Source: an uncultured Bacilli bacterium (GTDB lineage: Bacteria > Bacillota_I > Bacilli_A > RF39 > UBA660). Taken from it: a stretch of 64,000 nucleotides of DNA. The notes below the pieces were generated by a model that had not been told where the DNA came from, did not search any database, and saw only the letters and a program-made list of their open reading frames with translations. Where the stretch lies: contig CAKPMY010000006.1 of the NCBI GenBank assembly GCA_934168245.1, forward strand, positions 1 to 64,000, read 5' to 3'. This document shows positions 33,474 through 43,700 of this stretch, one piece after another. How positions within the stretch are numbered: position 1 is the stretch's first letter; each line of letters opens with the position of its first letter. The translations under genes and the position numbers were made by a program.

Positions 33474-34451
33474 ATGAAGAGAGATTTTATTGATACTAGT
33501 GATTTTTCTAAAGAGGAACTACTTGAAATTGCTTATTTAGGTATTCTTATTAAGAAAAACATAAAGGCTGGGTATCCACTTAATGTACTATATCACAAGA
33601 CGTTAGGCATGATTTTTGAACAAAAGTCTACGAGAACTCGTGTTTCATTTGAAACAGCGATGACTCAACTTGGTGGTCATGCTCAATATTTAGCACCTGG
33701 ACAAATTCAACTTGGTGCTCATGAATCTTATCATGACACTGCGAAGACTTTGTCTAGATTGACTGATATTTTGATGGCTCGAGTTCAAAAACATGAGACA
33801 ATCGTTAATTTGGGTAAGTATGCAGATGTTCCTGTTATTAATGGTATGAGTGATTACAATCATCCTACACAAGAAATGGGTGATTTGATTACAATGCTAG
33901 AACATCTTCCTGAAGGAAAAAGAATTGAAGATTGTAAAGTTGTCTTTGTTGGTGACTGTACACAAGTTTGTGCATCATTAATGATGACTGTTACAAAAAT
34001 TGGTGGACACTTTGTTCATTTTGGACCTAAAGGTTTCCAACTTAATGAGCATTTCCAAAACATTGCTTTAGAAAATTGCAAGGTTAGTGGTGGTTCTTTC
34101 TTAGTAACTGACAATGTTGAAGATATTGTTGGGGCTGACTTCGTATATACTGATGTTTGGTATGGATTATATGAATCAGAATTATCTGAGGAAGAGCGAA
34201 TGAACATTTTCTATCCAAAGTATCAAGTAAGTATGGACTTGTTAAACAAGGCTTCAAGCACTGCTAAATTCATGCATTGCTTACCTGCTACTAGAGGCGA
34301 AGAAGTAACTGATGAAGTTATGGACTGTGATCGTTCTATAGTATTTGATGAGGCTGAAAACCGTTTAACTGCTATGCGTGCACTACTTGTTTACTTCATG
34401 GGTAAAAAAGATGAAACAATTGAAATTTGTCGTAAAAATTTAAACGTTTAG
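33474..34451 (+). CDS. ptcA: Putrescine carbamoyltransferase
   Basis: A 325-aa aspartate/ornithine carbamoyltransferase-family enzyme. STRTRVSFE binds carbamoyl phosphate, and [17 protein letters not shown] is the C-terminal signature. In the agmatine pathway it splits N-carbamoylputrescine into putrescine and carbamoyl phosphate. The '[12 protein letters not shown]' ending and the [14 protein letters not shown] stretch favour putrescine over ornithine specificity, and agmatine deiminase is two genes downstream. AGGAGGTG precedes the ATG. Codons in this and the next two genes include more C-ending choices than the neighbours, suggesting high expression or separate acquisition. Confidence 0.88.
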   Translation: MKRDFIDTSDFSKEELLEIAYLGILIKKNIKAGYPLNVLYHKTLGMIFEQKSTRTRVSFETAMTQLGGHAQYLAPGQIQLGAHESYHDTAKTLSRLTDILMARVQKHETIVNLGKYADVPVINGMSDYNHPTQEMGDLITMLEHLPEGKRIEDCKVVFVGDCTQVCASLMMTVTKIGGHFVHFGPKGFQLNEHFQNIALENCKVSGGSFLVTDNVEDIVGADFVYTDVWYGLYESELSEEERMNIFYPKYQVSMDLLNKASSTAKFMHCLPATRGEEVTDEVMDCDRSIVFDEAENRLTAMRALLVYFMGKKDETIEICRKNLNV

Positions 34452-34464
34452 GGGAGTATTTAAA

Positions 34465-35865
34465 ATGGCTAAAAAGAAAAAATTTAGGTTGTTAGATGCC
34501 GTTTTAGCAACAGTATGTATTACATTAGTTGTTGAATCAGTTGCTCCTACAGCCGCTATTGGTAACTCACAATATTTTTGGTGGTTACTACTTATTGCTG
34601 GGTTCTGTGTTCCATATGGAATGATAACAGCAGAACTTGGTACTACATATCCATCTGAAGGTGGAATGTATGATTGGGTAAAGAAAGCATTTGGTGAGAA
34701 ATGGGCTTCTCGTGTTGCTTGGAATTATTGGATTAATTTCCCATTATGGATTGCTTCTTTAGCTGTTGCAGTAACAGATGTTGTTGCTGGTATATTTGGA
34801 GTTGAATTATCTCTAATTTGGCTTTTAGTACTACAACTTGGATATACTTGGTTAGTATGTTTCTTAGGTACTAGAAGAGTTACTGATACTAAGTATCTAG
34901 TTAATTTAGGTACAGTATTTAAAGTAGTATTCGTACTTGCTTTAGGTGCTTTAGGTATCTATACATTTATTAAGACTGGTGAAAGTGCAAATCCAATCAA
35001 GAGTGTATCTGATTTATTACCTAGTTTGGATTTAGCAGGATTATCATTTGTTTCAATAATTATATTTAACTTCTTAGGATTTGAAGTTGTTGGAACTTTC
35101 GTTGATGATATGGAAAATCCTAAGAAAGATATTCCTAAGGCTTTAGTAGTTGGTGGAATATTAATGGCATTATTCTACATTTTACCTGCTACAGGTGTTA
35201 ATGTATCTATGAGTTTGGAAGATGCAGAAGTTGCTAGTATAACTGAAAGTTTTGCTATTTTACTTACTAATTTAGGAGTATCTAGTGATATTGTTAGAGT
35301 TGTTGTTATTGTAGCAGGACTTATGTTTATTTACACAATGGTTGCTAATATTACATCTTGGTCATTTGGTGTTAACTCAGTTGCTAAATATGCTGCTGAT
35401 GATGGTGGAATGCCTAAGATTTTCTCTAAAACTAATAAGGATGGTGTTCCAAGTTGGGCTTCTTACATGAATGGTATAGTAGCATCAATCATTTGTATTG
35501 TTGGTATTATTTTAGGATATGTAAGTGAAACAGTAAGTAACTTATTCTGGGCATTCTTCTCATTAAGTTTAGTTACATTATTAATTAGTTATATACCATT
35601 ATTTGCCGCTTTCTTAAAATTACGTAAGACTGATAAGACTAAGAGAGTTTATAAGATGCCTGGTTCTGATGGTATGATTAAGTTCTTAACTTATTTACCT
35701 TTAGTATTATTAGTATTAGGTGTAATATTTACTATATTTGGTAACTTTACTAAAGATTACATCGTTGGCAATTTACCATTAATTATAGGTGTTATTGTTT
35801 CATTTATAATTCAAGAAATTTTAGCATCTAGAGTAAAAGTAAAAACTAAAAAAGAAGAGAAATAA
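34465..35865 (+). CDS. aguD: Agmatine/putrescine antiporter (APC family)
   Basis: A 466-aa permease with about 12 membrane helices, of the amino acid-polyamine-organocation superfamily. The N-terminal motif VESVAPTAAIGNSQYFWW and the later NFLGFEVVGTFVDDMENPKKDIPKA are typical. Set between ptcA and aguA, it should exchange outside agmatine for inside putrescine, the usual transporter of this pathway. Substrate is inferred from position. GGGGAG ribosome site, 13-base gap from ptcA. Confidence 0.82.
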   Translation: MAKKKKFRLLDAVLATVCITLVVESVAPTAAIGNSQYFWWLLLIAGFCVPYGMITAELGTTYPSEGGMYDWVKKAFGEKWASRVAWNYWINFPLWIASLAVAVTDVVAGIFGVELSLIWLLVLQLGYTWLVCFLGTRRVTDTKYLVNLGTVFKVVFVLALGALGIYTFIKTGESANPIKSVSDLLPSLDLAGLSFVSIIIFNFLGFEVVGTFVDDMENPKKDIPKALVVGGILMALFYILPATGVNVSMSLEDAEVASITESFAILLTNLGVSSDIVRVVVIVAGLMFIYTMVANITSWSFGVNSVAKYAADDGGMPKIFSKTNKDGVPSWASYMNGIVASIICIVGIILGYVSETVSNLFWAFFSLSLVTLLISYIPLFAAFLKLRKTDKTKRVYKMPGSDGMIKFLTYLPLVLLVLGVIFTIFGNFTKDYIVGNLPLIIGVIVSFIIQEILASRVKVKTKKEEK

Positions 35866-35892
35866 TTTAGGAAAAAGAGAGGAAGGGATATA

Positions 35893-36990
35893 GTGAAGAG
35901 ATTAACTACATCGCCTAGACATGATGGTTTCAGAATGCCTGGTGAATTTGAAAAACATAGAGGTACTTATATTATTTGGCCTGAGAGACCAGATAACTGG
36001 CGATTAGGTGCAAAGCCAGCACAAGAAGTATTTGTAAAAGTTGCTTCTGTTATTGGTAAATATGAGCCTTGTACTATGGTTGTTAGTCGTAGTCAATATT
36101 CTAATGCAAGAGGAATGTTACCAGACTATGTAAGAGTAGTTGAAATGAGTAATGATGATGCTTGGATTAGAGATTGTGGAGCAACATTTGTTATTAATAA
36201 GAAAGGTGTTATCCGTGGTGTTGATTGGACTTTCAATGCTTGGGGAGGATTAGTTGATGGTTTATACTTCCCATGGGATCAAGATGACAAAATTGCTCAA
36301 AAAATGTGTGAACTAGAAGATGCTGATAGTTATCGTTTAGATGATTTCATTCTTGAAGGTGGATCTATTCATGTAGATGGTGAAGGTACTTTAATGGTTA
36401 CAGAAGAGTGCTTATTATCTGAAGGAAGAAATTCTAACATGACTAAGAAGCAAATCGAGAAAAAATTATGTGAATACTTAAATGTTTCTAAAGTATTATG
36501 GATTCCAAGAGGAATTTATAATGATGAAACTAATGGACATGTTGATAATATGTGTAACTTTGTTAAGCCTGGAGTTGTTGTACTTGCTTGGACTGAAGAT
36601 AAAAATGATCCTCAATATGAAAGAAGTGTTGAGGCATATGAGTACTTAAGTAAGCAAAAAGATGCTAAAGGTAGAAAGTTAGAGATTCATAAATTATTAA
36701 CTCCAGCACCTATTTTAATTACTAAAGAAGAATCTTTAGGCGTAGATGCTGTTGATGGTACATTACCTAGACAAGAAGGAGATAGAATGGCTGCTTCTTA
36801 TGTAAACTACTATACTGGAAATGGATTTATTGCTTTACCAGTATTTGGAGATCCGCATGATGAGCTTGCTATTAGGACTTTACAAGAGTTATATCCTGAT
36901 AGAGTAATTGAACCAATCTATGCAAGAGAAATCTTACTAGGTGGAGGAAATATCCACTGTATTACTCAACAAGTACCTGCTAAAAAGTAG
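35893..36990 (+). CDS. aguA: Agmatine deiminase
   Basis: A 365-aa enzyme of the peptidylarginine deiminase-like family. It turns agmatine into N-carbamoylputrescine and ammonia. [12 protein letters not shown] at the start, [23 protein letters not shown] and the catalytic Cys in [12 protein letters not shown] are all in place. Starts with GTG behind GAGGAAGGG. Third gene of the ptcA-aguD-aguA set; the usual carbamate kinase, which would make ATP from the carbamoyl phosphate, is not next to it. Confidence 0.95.
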   Translation: MKRLTTSPRHDGFRMPGEFEKHRGTYIIWPERPDNWRLGAKPAQEVFVKVASVIGKYEPCTMVVSRSQYSNARGMLPDYVRVVEMSNDDAWIRDCGATFVINKKGVIRGVDWTFNAWGGLVDGLYFPWDQDDKIAQKMCELEDADSYRLDDFILEGGSIHVDGEGTLMVTEECLLSEGRNSNMTKKQIEKKLCEYLNVSKVLWIPRGIYNDETNGHVDNMCNFVKPGVVVLAWTEDKNDPQYERSVEAYEYLSKQKDAKGRKLEIHKLLTPAPILITKEESLGVDAVDGTLPRQEGDRMAASYVNYYTGNGFIALPVFGDPHDELAIRTLQELYPDRVIEPIYAREILLGGGNIHCITQQVPAKK

Positions 36991-37003
36991 GAAATATGAT
37001 TAT

Positions 37004-37033
37004 AAAGATCATCTCATTGGAGGTGGTCTTTTA
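37004..37033 (+). terminator. Terminator of the agmatine operon
   Basis: A 12-bp stem AAAGATCATCTC / GAGGTGGTCTTT (two G-T pairs) with an ATTG loop and T tail. Confidence 0.8.
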
Positions 37034-37097
37034 GTTTGACTTCAATATTTATTCATGGTATTATTTAGGAAGAAATATTATTTGGAAGGATGGGTTT

Positions 37098-38036
37098 ATG
37101 GTTAAAGAGTTTGAGGCTAAGGGAGCCTTTGATAAGTATAATGAGTTTTTACGGGAAAGAGGAGAAAAAGAAAGTATAACTCCAGTTGTAAGACATGGTT
37201 TTTATAGTGATAAAGTAGTTGAGATGGCTATAAGAGATAGGGTTTTGGCTATAAAGGATGAGGTACATAGAGTAAATCATCATAGAGAAAGTTGCTTAGT
37301 AGATTCTACTAGATATATAATTGGGAATATGGTTGACTTAGCACAATGTATAAATGAGAGATATCATAATGGGAAACATATGGAGTTATCTAAAGATATG
37401 ATTGATTTGTTACTTAGTGACTTTGATAAGGCTTTATGTGAGGATGATAATAGATATATTTCGATAGAGTTAATTGAAGTAGATGGTACTACAGTAGTTA
37501 ATGGATTGGGACAAGAGGTTCCTTGTGTTAAGGGAATTACTTTGATAGTTAGAGGAGAGCGGGTACTTGGTATTAGAACTTTTGAAGATGATAGATTTAA
37601 TAATGAGGCAATGATTAGTTGTAATCAATCTAGATATCATGGATTTAGTAAAGGATGTAGAGTTATTTCTAGAAATTATATTTTTGGAGAAGATGGTACT
37701 TTTGTTAATGCTAGTAATAAGAGTTTTTTAGATACAGTTGGAGATACTGGTAAAGAGGATTTTCCTTTTTGCCCAGAGTTAGAATATTATTATATGCCAT
37801 ATTTTCCTTATATAAAACCGATTGATACAGATGGTAAATATGTTTATATTAATCGTCATGAGGGATTAAGAGTAGTGGTTTCTGATAAGGGTGAAAAAAC
37901 TTATAGATTTAAACCGATGTTATTAGATTGTACATTTGTAGGGGGACCATTAAAAAATAATGAAGAAGTAATAGAACAGGCTTATAAATGTTATGAAGTT
38001 AAGGATGATGAGCCTAAACAATTAATAAAAAAATAA
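37098..38036 (+). CDS. Orphan protein
   Basis: A 312-aa protein I cannot place in a family. It has no signal peptide or membrane segment. The second half (from about residue 165) is rich in Tyr, Phe, Asp and Pro and looks beta-rich. The segment CPELEYYYMPYFPYIKP is striking. AAGGATGGG precedes the ATG. It lies between the agmatine terminator and the YbaK-like gene (34-base gap), and could share a transcript with the latter. Confidence 0.65.
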   Translation: MVKEFEAKGAFDKYNEFLRERGEKESITPVVRHGFYSDKVVEMAIRDRVLAIKDEVHRVNHHRESCLVDSTRYIIGNMVDLAQCINERYHNGKHMELSKDMIDLLLSDFDKALCEDDNRYISIELIEVDGTTVVNGLGQEVPCVKGITLIVRGERVLGIRTFEDDRFNNEAMISCNQSRYHGFSKGCRVISRNYIFGEDGTFVNASNKSFLDTVGDTGKEDFPFCPELEYYYMPYFPYIKPIDTDGKYVYINRHEGLRVVVSDKGEKTYRFKPMLLDCTFVGGPLKNNEEVIEQAYKCYEVKDDEPKQLIKK

Positions 38037-38070
38037 TGACTTGATAATTTGTAGTTGGAGGTAGAAGAGT

Positions 38071-38535
38071 ATGTCATTTGAAAGAGCAAGAAAGGCTATT
38101 GAAAAATATAATTTAGGAGATAAAATTTTAGTATTTGAAGAGTCTTCAGCAACAGTAAAGGAAGCGGCTATTGCGGTTGGGGTTAGTGAAGGAGAAATTG
38201 CTAAAACATTGTCTTTTTATGTAGATGAAAAGCCAATTTTAATTTTAGCCGCTGGAGATGTAAAAATAGATAATGCTAAGTATAAACATTTTTTTGGTAA
38301 GAAAGCAAAGATGATTCCACATGATGAAGTAGAAGAAGTGATTGGGCATCAAGTAGGTGGAGTATGTCCGTTTGGAATTAATCCAGGAATAGATGTTTAT
38401 TTAGATGTTTCTTTGAAAGAGTATGGGTATGTTTACCCGGCTTGTGGAACTGCTAATAGTGCAGTTAAACTTAGTATAGAAGAGTTGGAGAGATGTTCTT
38501 TATATAAAGAATGGGTTGATGTATGTAAAAAATAG
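38071..38535 (+). CDS. YbaK/EbsC-family aminoacyl-tRNA deacylase
   Basis: A 154-aa protein of the YbaK/ProXp editing family, which removes wrongly attached amino acids from tRNA (Cys-tRNA-Pro in YbaK). Length and the motifs EIAKTLSFYVDEKPILILAAGD, GKKAKMIPHDEV and GGVCPFG with the conserved lysine support the call. The exact tRNA target cannot be decided. GGAGGTAGAAG precedes the ATG, and a terminator overlaps the stop. Confidence 0.87.
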   Translation: MSFERARKAIEKYNLGDKILVFEESSATVKEAAIAVGVSEGEIAKTLSFYVDEKPILILAAGDVKIDNAKYKHFFGKKAKMIPHDEVEEVIGHQVGGVCPFGINPGIDVYLDVSLKEYGYVYPACGTANSAVKLSIEELERCSLYKEWVDVCKK

Positions 38536-38549
38536 CGAGGCTATTTTTT
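38527..38549 (+). terminator. Terminator of the YbaK-like gene
   Basis: AAAATAGC-GAG-GCTATTTT with T run; the TAG stop lies inside the stem. Confidence 0.75.
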
Positions 38550-38608
38550 TCTTGATATTTTTTAGAGTTTGGTATATTATATAGAGCAAATTTGAAGTGG
38601 GTGGTACT

Positions 38609-40333
38609 ATGCAAGAAAAAGTAGTGGTTACATTGATGAAGAAGAGGAAACTTAATGATAATTGTTCAATATTTACAGTTTCTTCGGTTAAAACAGGATA
38701 TTATGACGAAAGATTTAATGTATTTTATGATGATAAAGATGGAGGCTGTTATCCTAATATTAGGACGATTGCGGGTCATAAGAAGGATAATGCTCTTGCC
38801 TTTGATAATTTAATTATGTATAGTGCCTTGGAAAGAAAGTCTAATGATGAGTTGGCTGAAGCGGCTTTAAGAAGGTATGAAGACAAGTGTAGAGATCGTT
38901 TTTATGCGGTTGTTACGCATGAAAATAAGCAGCCTATTGTAATTTCACTGGGTGTTAATAATTTAGAAAAGTTGGCGCAAGAGTGTAGAAATGCCAAGAA
39001 TGTTGAAGTAGAACTTGGAGGAAAAGTAAAAAAGGTAGAGAGTACTGGTTTTAATTTTCCTTGTGTTAAAGATGGGGCAATAGATTTTGATCAAGCACTA
39101 GCAAGTGTATATGATATGATTGCGGCTGGTGGTAGAAGTGAGGAAGAATTAACAGTACTTAAAGATGAACTTACTTATTATAGAGATGTAATTGATAGTG
39201 TACTTGAACTTATTGATTTTGAAATGAATGATAAGGATATGAAGTTAGATAAAGAAGATGAGACGGAGGAGACTGCTACTCACGATGAGAAAAATATGAC
39301 TAGTATGAGATATGATGAGGCTGGTTTGGCAGATGCTTTGGAGGAAGAAAAATCTTCTGGGACAGTTGATATTGAAGAAATAGTTAGTAAAATCCGAAAA
39401 AATGTTGTTCATCAGGATGAGGCAATTCACAGATTAGTATTGGAAATAGAGAGAAATTTAACTACTACGTATGAGAAGGACGGTATTTTAATAACAGGAT
39501 CGACAGGAGTAGGAAAAACAGCAACGGTTAATTTGATTGCTAAATACTTGGATAGACCGGTTAAAATTATTGATACTACACAACTTACTGTTCCAGGGTA
39601 TGTTGGAAAAGATGTTGAAGACTATTTATATGAGTTGATCTATGAATGCGGTGGAGATGTAGAAAAAGCAGAAGGAGCAATTATTTTCTTTGATGAAATA
39701 GATAAAAAAGGATCTGAGAAAAAGTCTGATATTTCGGGACAAGGTGTTTTAAATGTCTTACTAAAGTTCTTGGATGGTACAGTTTACAATGCTTGTCCAG
39801 ATAGACGTAAAAGTGGAAAGACAATAAAAATTTCTACGAAAAATATGGTCGTACTTGCTGGTGGATCATTTGCTGATGTTTATAAAAGAAGTGAAGCTAG
39901 ACAAATTGGATTTGGGGCAGAGAATGAGAGTGAATACGTTCCAACAGTCAATGACTTTGTAGAAAAGGGAATGATGACTAAGGACTTTATGGGTAGATTT
40001 CCAATTATTATTCATTATAATGATTTGGATGCTAAGGCTTTGGCGGATATATTGGTAAACTCTTCAGTATCACCTTTAAAAAGAGAAGAAGAAGTATTCT
40101 CAAAGGCGGGAGTTAAATTAACGGTTACTCCAGAATGGATTGAGGCTATTGCTAGTGAAGCGGCACAAATGGAAACAGGTGCAAGAGGATTAAAAGGATT
40201 AGTTAGAAATGTTACTTGTCCATCTTATGCTAAAGTTAAGGCTGAACCTAATGAATATAGAGAAGTTATTTTAAATGAAGAGAGTGTTAGTGATAATAAA
40301 AAGTATGTATTAGTAAAAAAAGACAATCAATAA
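38609..40333 (+). CDS. ClpX/HslU-like AAA+ ATPase with a novel N-terminal domain
   Basis: A 574-aa protein. The C-terminal 310 residues or so are a ClpX-like AAA+ module. Walker A is GSTGVGKTA (about residues 297-305), the pore region is TVPGYVGKDVED, Walker B is AIIFFDEIDK, a GRFP motif marks sensor 1/box VII, and the sensor 2 segment is TGARGLKGLV. ClpX unfolds substrates for ClpP, but the ClpX zinc-binding domain is missing. The first 260 residues are an unknown domain plus an acidic linker. I see no clear IGF loop for ClpP docking, so it may be a stand-alone remodelling ATPase. The ATG at 38609 is preferred over GTG at 38597. Confidence 0.8.
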   Translation: MQEKVVVTLMKKRKLNDNCSIFTVSSVKTGYYDERFNVFYDDKDGGCYPNIRTIAGHKKDNALAFDNLIMYSALERKSNDELAEAALRRYEDKCRDRFYAVVTHENKQPIVISLGVNNLEKLAQECRNAKNVEVELGGKVKKVESTGFNFPCVKDGAIDFDQALASVYDMIAAGGRSEEELTVLKDELTYYRDVIDSVLELIDFEMNDKDMKLDKEDETEETATHDEKNMTSMRYDEAGLADALEEEKSSGTVDIEEIVSKIRKNVVHQDEAIHRLVLEIERNLTTTYEKDGILITGSTGVGKTATVNLIAKYLDRPVKIIDTTQLTVPGYVGKDVEDYLYELIYECGGDVEKAEGAIIFFDEIDKKGSEKKSDISGQGVLNVLLKFLDGTVYNACPDRRKSGKTIKISTKNMVVLAGGSFADVYKRSEARQIGFGAENESEYVPTVNDFVEKGMMTKDFMGRFPIIIHYNDLDAKALADILVNSSVSPLKREEEVFSKAGVKLTVTPEWIEAIASEAAQMETGARGLKGLVRNVTCPSYAKVKAEPNEYREVILNEESVSDNKKYVLVKKDNQ

Positions 40334-40350
40334 TGATTGTCTCTTTTAAT
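40320..40350. terminator. Bidirectional terminator between convergent genes
   Basis: AGACAATCA pairs with TGATTGTCT across a short loop holding the ATPase stop codon. A-rich on the left and T-rich on the right, serving both strands. Confidence 0.75.
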
Positions 40351-40684
40351 TATAATGTCTTGTTTTATAGGCTTTTCTTAATTGCTTTACTTCATTTTTG
40401 GTAACAGTTGTTGGAACAAGGGCTGTTGTATCTACGAATTCACAGGTTGTACCTATACCACTTTTAGTATTACTTGTTAAGTATTCTAAATATTCTCTAG
40501 CCTCATCGTAATTAGGAGGAGTTTTACCAGATTCAGTTTCAATTAGGACTCCAACTCTATTTTGATGATAGAGAATATCTTTCTTTATAGTAGTACGTTC
40601 AGTAATAATTTTTTTAGTACCACCATAGAAATGGATACTTTTTATTGTTAAGCGTTCTTTGCTACCAATATAATATCTTGCCAT
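40346..40684 (-). CDS. Small orphan protein
   Basis: A 112-aa basic protein (115 aa from an earlier ATG that overlaps the ribosome site). It has no signal, membrane helix or recognised domain; it is predicted cytoplasmic. Convergent with the ClpX-like gene and divergent from the giant orphan at 40786, with about 100 bases of shared promoter region. Its function cannot be inferred. Confidence 0.55.
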   Translation of the reverse strand: MARYYIGSKERLTIKSIHFYGGTKKIITERTTIKKDILYHQNRVGVLIETESGKTPPNYDEAREYLEYLTSNTKSGIGTTCEFVDTTALVPTTVTKNEVKQLRKAYKTRHYN

Positions 40685-40749
40685 TTTCATCACCAGTGCT
40701 TATTATACTATATTTTCAATTTATGTGCAACAAAATGCTAACTTTATGT

Positions 40750-40755
40750 TATAAT
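40750..40755 (+). promoter_or_regulatory. Promoter -10 box of the 1447-aa orphan
   Basis: TATAAT about 30 bases ahead of the ATG at 40786, with the ribosome site GGAGGTGGGGGT between. The -35 is unclear. Confidence 0.5.
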
Positions 40756-40785
40756 ATAGGGACTTTTATAGCCGGAGGTGGGGGT

Positions 40786-43700
40786 ATGGCTTTGGAAATT
40801 TTTCGAGATGGACAATTTTTTAAGAAAAGAATATTTGAATATAAGTATGCTCATAGTATTTTAACACCTTCGGATTTAGTAGGGCTTGATGATGCATATT
40901 TAGATAAGTTTAAGGCAATCGCTGATAGGATGAGTCTAAAGTATCGAAATACTTTACTATTTACGACACTTGGAGTTAAGAATGTTATCAAATTATATAA
41001 TTTTTCGAAAGATGATTATATGATGATTGACCAGTTATTAAAGCCTTTTGTGGCTAAGTCTAGTTACTTAATTTATTCAGATGATGCTTTAATTAAACTT
41101 AGAGAAATATGTGAACAGGATGTGAGTAGAGCAAGAGAATATATTTTTAAAGAGACTAGAAAAATAATTTTAGATCGTAAACAAGAAAATATTGAACTTT
41201 TATGGCTACAGAGTAGGTGGCCAAAGGAGTTTTTGGAAGAAAACTCGGATATATTTTTACGTGATAAGAATGTGAGTAAGAAATTAGTACAAAAATATTA
41301 TAGAAGAAGATTAACAATTTTAGATTATTGTGATAATTTAGAGGTTTTTAAAGATAAAAGAATTGTTCCCTTTTTTGGTGATAATAACGGTATAATATTT
41401 CAACTGGTACAAAGATTTGGAGAGGAAAAGACAGAAGAATTTATTAAAGAACATAGTGAGTTGGTACGAAAATGTTCGTTAAATTTAGGGGCTTTTACTG
41501 AGGTAGGATTTAGATGCGAAAAGGGTATTGAAGAGTATTTTAGAGCAGCATTAAAATTTGAGTTAGTAGATCAATTTTTTGGATATTATAGATCGCTTAA
41601 AGCACCAGGATTTACTTGGACGAAAGACCTTGGTTTTAAATTTGTACATAAATTTAAGACGACAAACGATTTGCTTAGTTATGATGCTGATACGGTTGTT
41701 TTGGACCTTATTCAACAGTATGCAGTTAATTTTTTTGGAATAGATAATATTAAAAGACTTCAGGAAGAGACTAAACTTTTTTCAGGAAGTCAGGGAATGA
41801 ATGTTTTAAATTTATTAGCAGATTCAATCTATCATATGCAATTAAATAATTTTCCTTTGTTTTCGAAGATTAGTGATATATATTATAATAATATGACATA
41901 TGAGGCATTTGAAGAGATGATTGCTTATATCATAGGATATTTAAGAATGGATGGAACATTTGAAGACTCAAATGTTATATATGCTTATATAAGTGATAAA
42001 TACAAGAAAAGGAGACCTTATTTATTTGCAAATGGTAGCATGCCAGAAGAACTTAGAAGGGCAATTAATTTTAATGAGATTACTGTTAAATATATCTTAG
42101 AACATAAAGAGTTTTTAGAATATCTTATGGATAGAAATTTAGGAGAAATTATTTCACCATTTGTTGAAGTTATGCATGATGATAAAAATGGAACAGAAAT
42201 GAGTTCATTTAACTTCTTTAAAGATTATTGTACTAGATTTGGTAATGAGGCTTTATTAGAACTAATATTTAAGTATGGAATGGCATTTGAGGAAAGAAGA
42301 GTACTTGATAGTTTTGGAACGAACTTTTCTAAATGTTCTAAAGAAGAAATTGATAAAGCGGTTAGGAAAAATATTGCAGAAGAGATTAGAGGTGGTTTTT
42401 TTGACTACTCAATGCTTGCAAGTGATCAGGCTTTTAGAAGAGAATATCCAGAATTTTTTATCAATTTAGATAAAATTAAGTGCAGTGAGGAAGAAAAAGC
42501 AATAGTTTATAGATTGATATATTCACGAGAAATTTCTTTTGCTGATGTAAGAAAATATCCATACTTGGTAGAAATACTTAAGGATAAGCCATTAGATATA
42601 ATTTTTATTAAGGAGTTTGGAAAAAAACCAAAAGGTGAGTTTAAGAATATGGTTAATAATAAAACTTTAGTACTTAGAAAAATTGGTAATTATAATTTTT
42701 TGAAGTTGTGTGAAGAGTTTGGTTGTTATATGTCTGATTTTGCGGCTAATATTATTTCGGCTTATGAGTTGGATAATAGTCTTTTATCTGAGGAGTTAAT
42801 TAAGAAACCATATTATTCCTTTTTTAGAGATGTAATTTTTAAGTGTTGTTTAAATGGAAAAATCTTTTATTCTGGTGAGGATGCTCCACAGTTTTTAAAA
42901 AGGAGCCATCCGGAGTTATTTTTGGATTCTTCGGCACCAGATGAGTTAAAGAATGTCTTTTATGGCAAAGAGTGTACAATGGATTTAGCTGATCTAGTTC
43001 GTCATCCAGAATGGAGAGGTTATTTAGTTGATAAGTCTTTAAGAGCAGCTTTAATGAAAGGGCCGGATAGATCTGATGCACTTTTTGATTATTTAGGACG
43101 CTTTAACACTAGTGAAGAAATGTTTGATTTTACTATTAAGAATATGCCTGTTGTGAGACAAATGATAAAACTACATAGAGTTCCAGAGATGATTAAATGG
43201 TATGAGTTGGTAGGGATTAATATACCGGATTCTGTTGTTATGTGTAATGTAGATGCGGGAAGTAGTGAAGAAGTAAAGAAATTCTTAGATGGTCGTAATA
43301 ATTGGAGAATGTTTATGAAAATAAATAGATTCACTGGTGATTATGAGTCGAAGGATGCACTACTTAAACTTGCTTATTGTTTTGGAGTTTTTGATGAAGA
43401 TAAGGCAGGTACTGGAAAGTTATTGAATCTAATAACAGGTATTCCTAGGGTAATAGATAAAGATACTTATCATGAACTTTTGGCGGCTTTAAAGAAAGAA
43501 GGAAAAAGTTCCATGATAAAAGCAGGCTACAAGAGGCTTTTGGAAGAAGGCTTTATAGATGATATTGAAAAGAATGAGATTAATAAAATATATATTCCTA
43601 ATAAAGATGGAAGGTATACTTTAAATTTTAATCCACAGAATTATCCGGTAGTAGCATATTATCTTCGAGAAGTATTTGAAGAGAATTGTCCAAGTTCATA

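Noticed and set aside
40645..40785. N-terminal extension of the giant orphan to an upstream ATG
   Set aside because: The extra stretch overlaps the promoter and ribosome site and gives a sequence unlike the rest of the protein. The ATG at 40786 has GGAGGTGGGGGT ahead of it.
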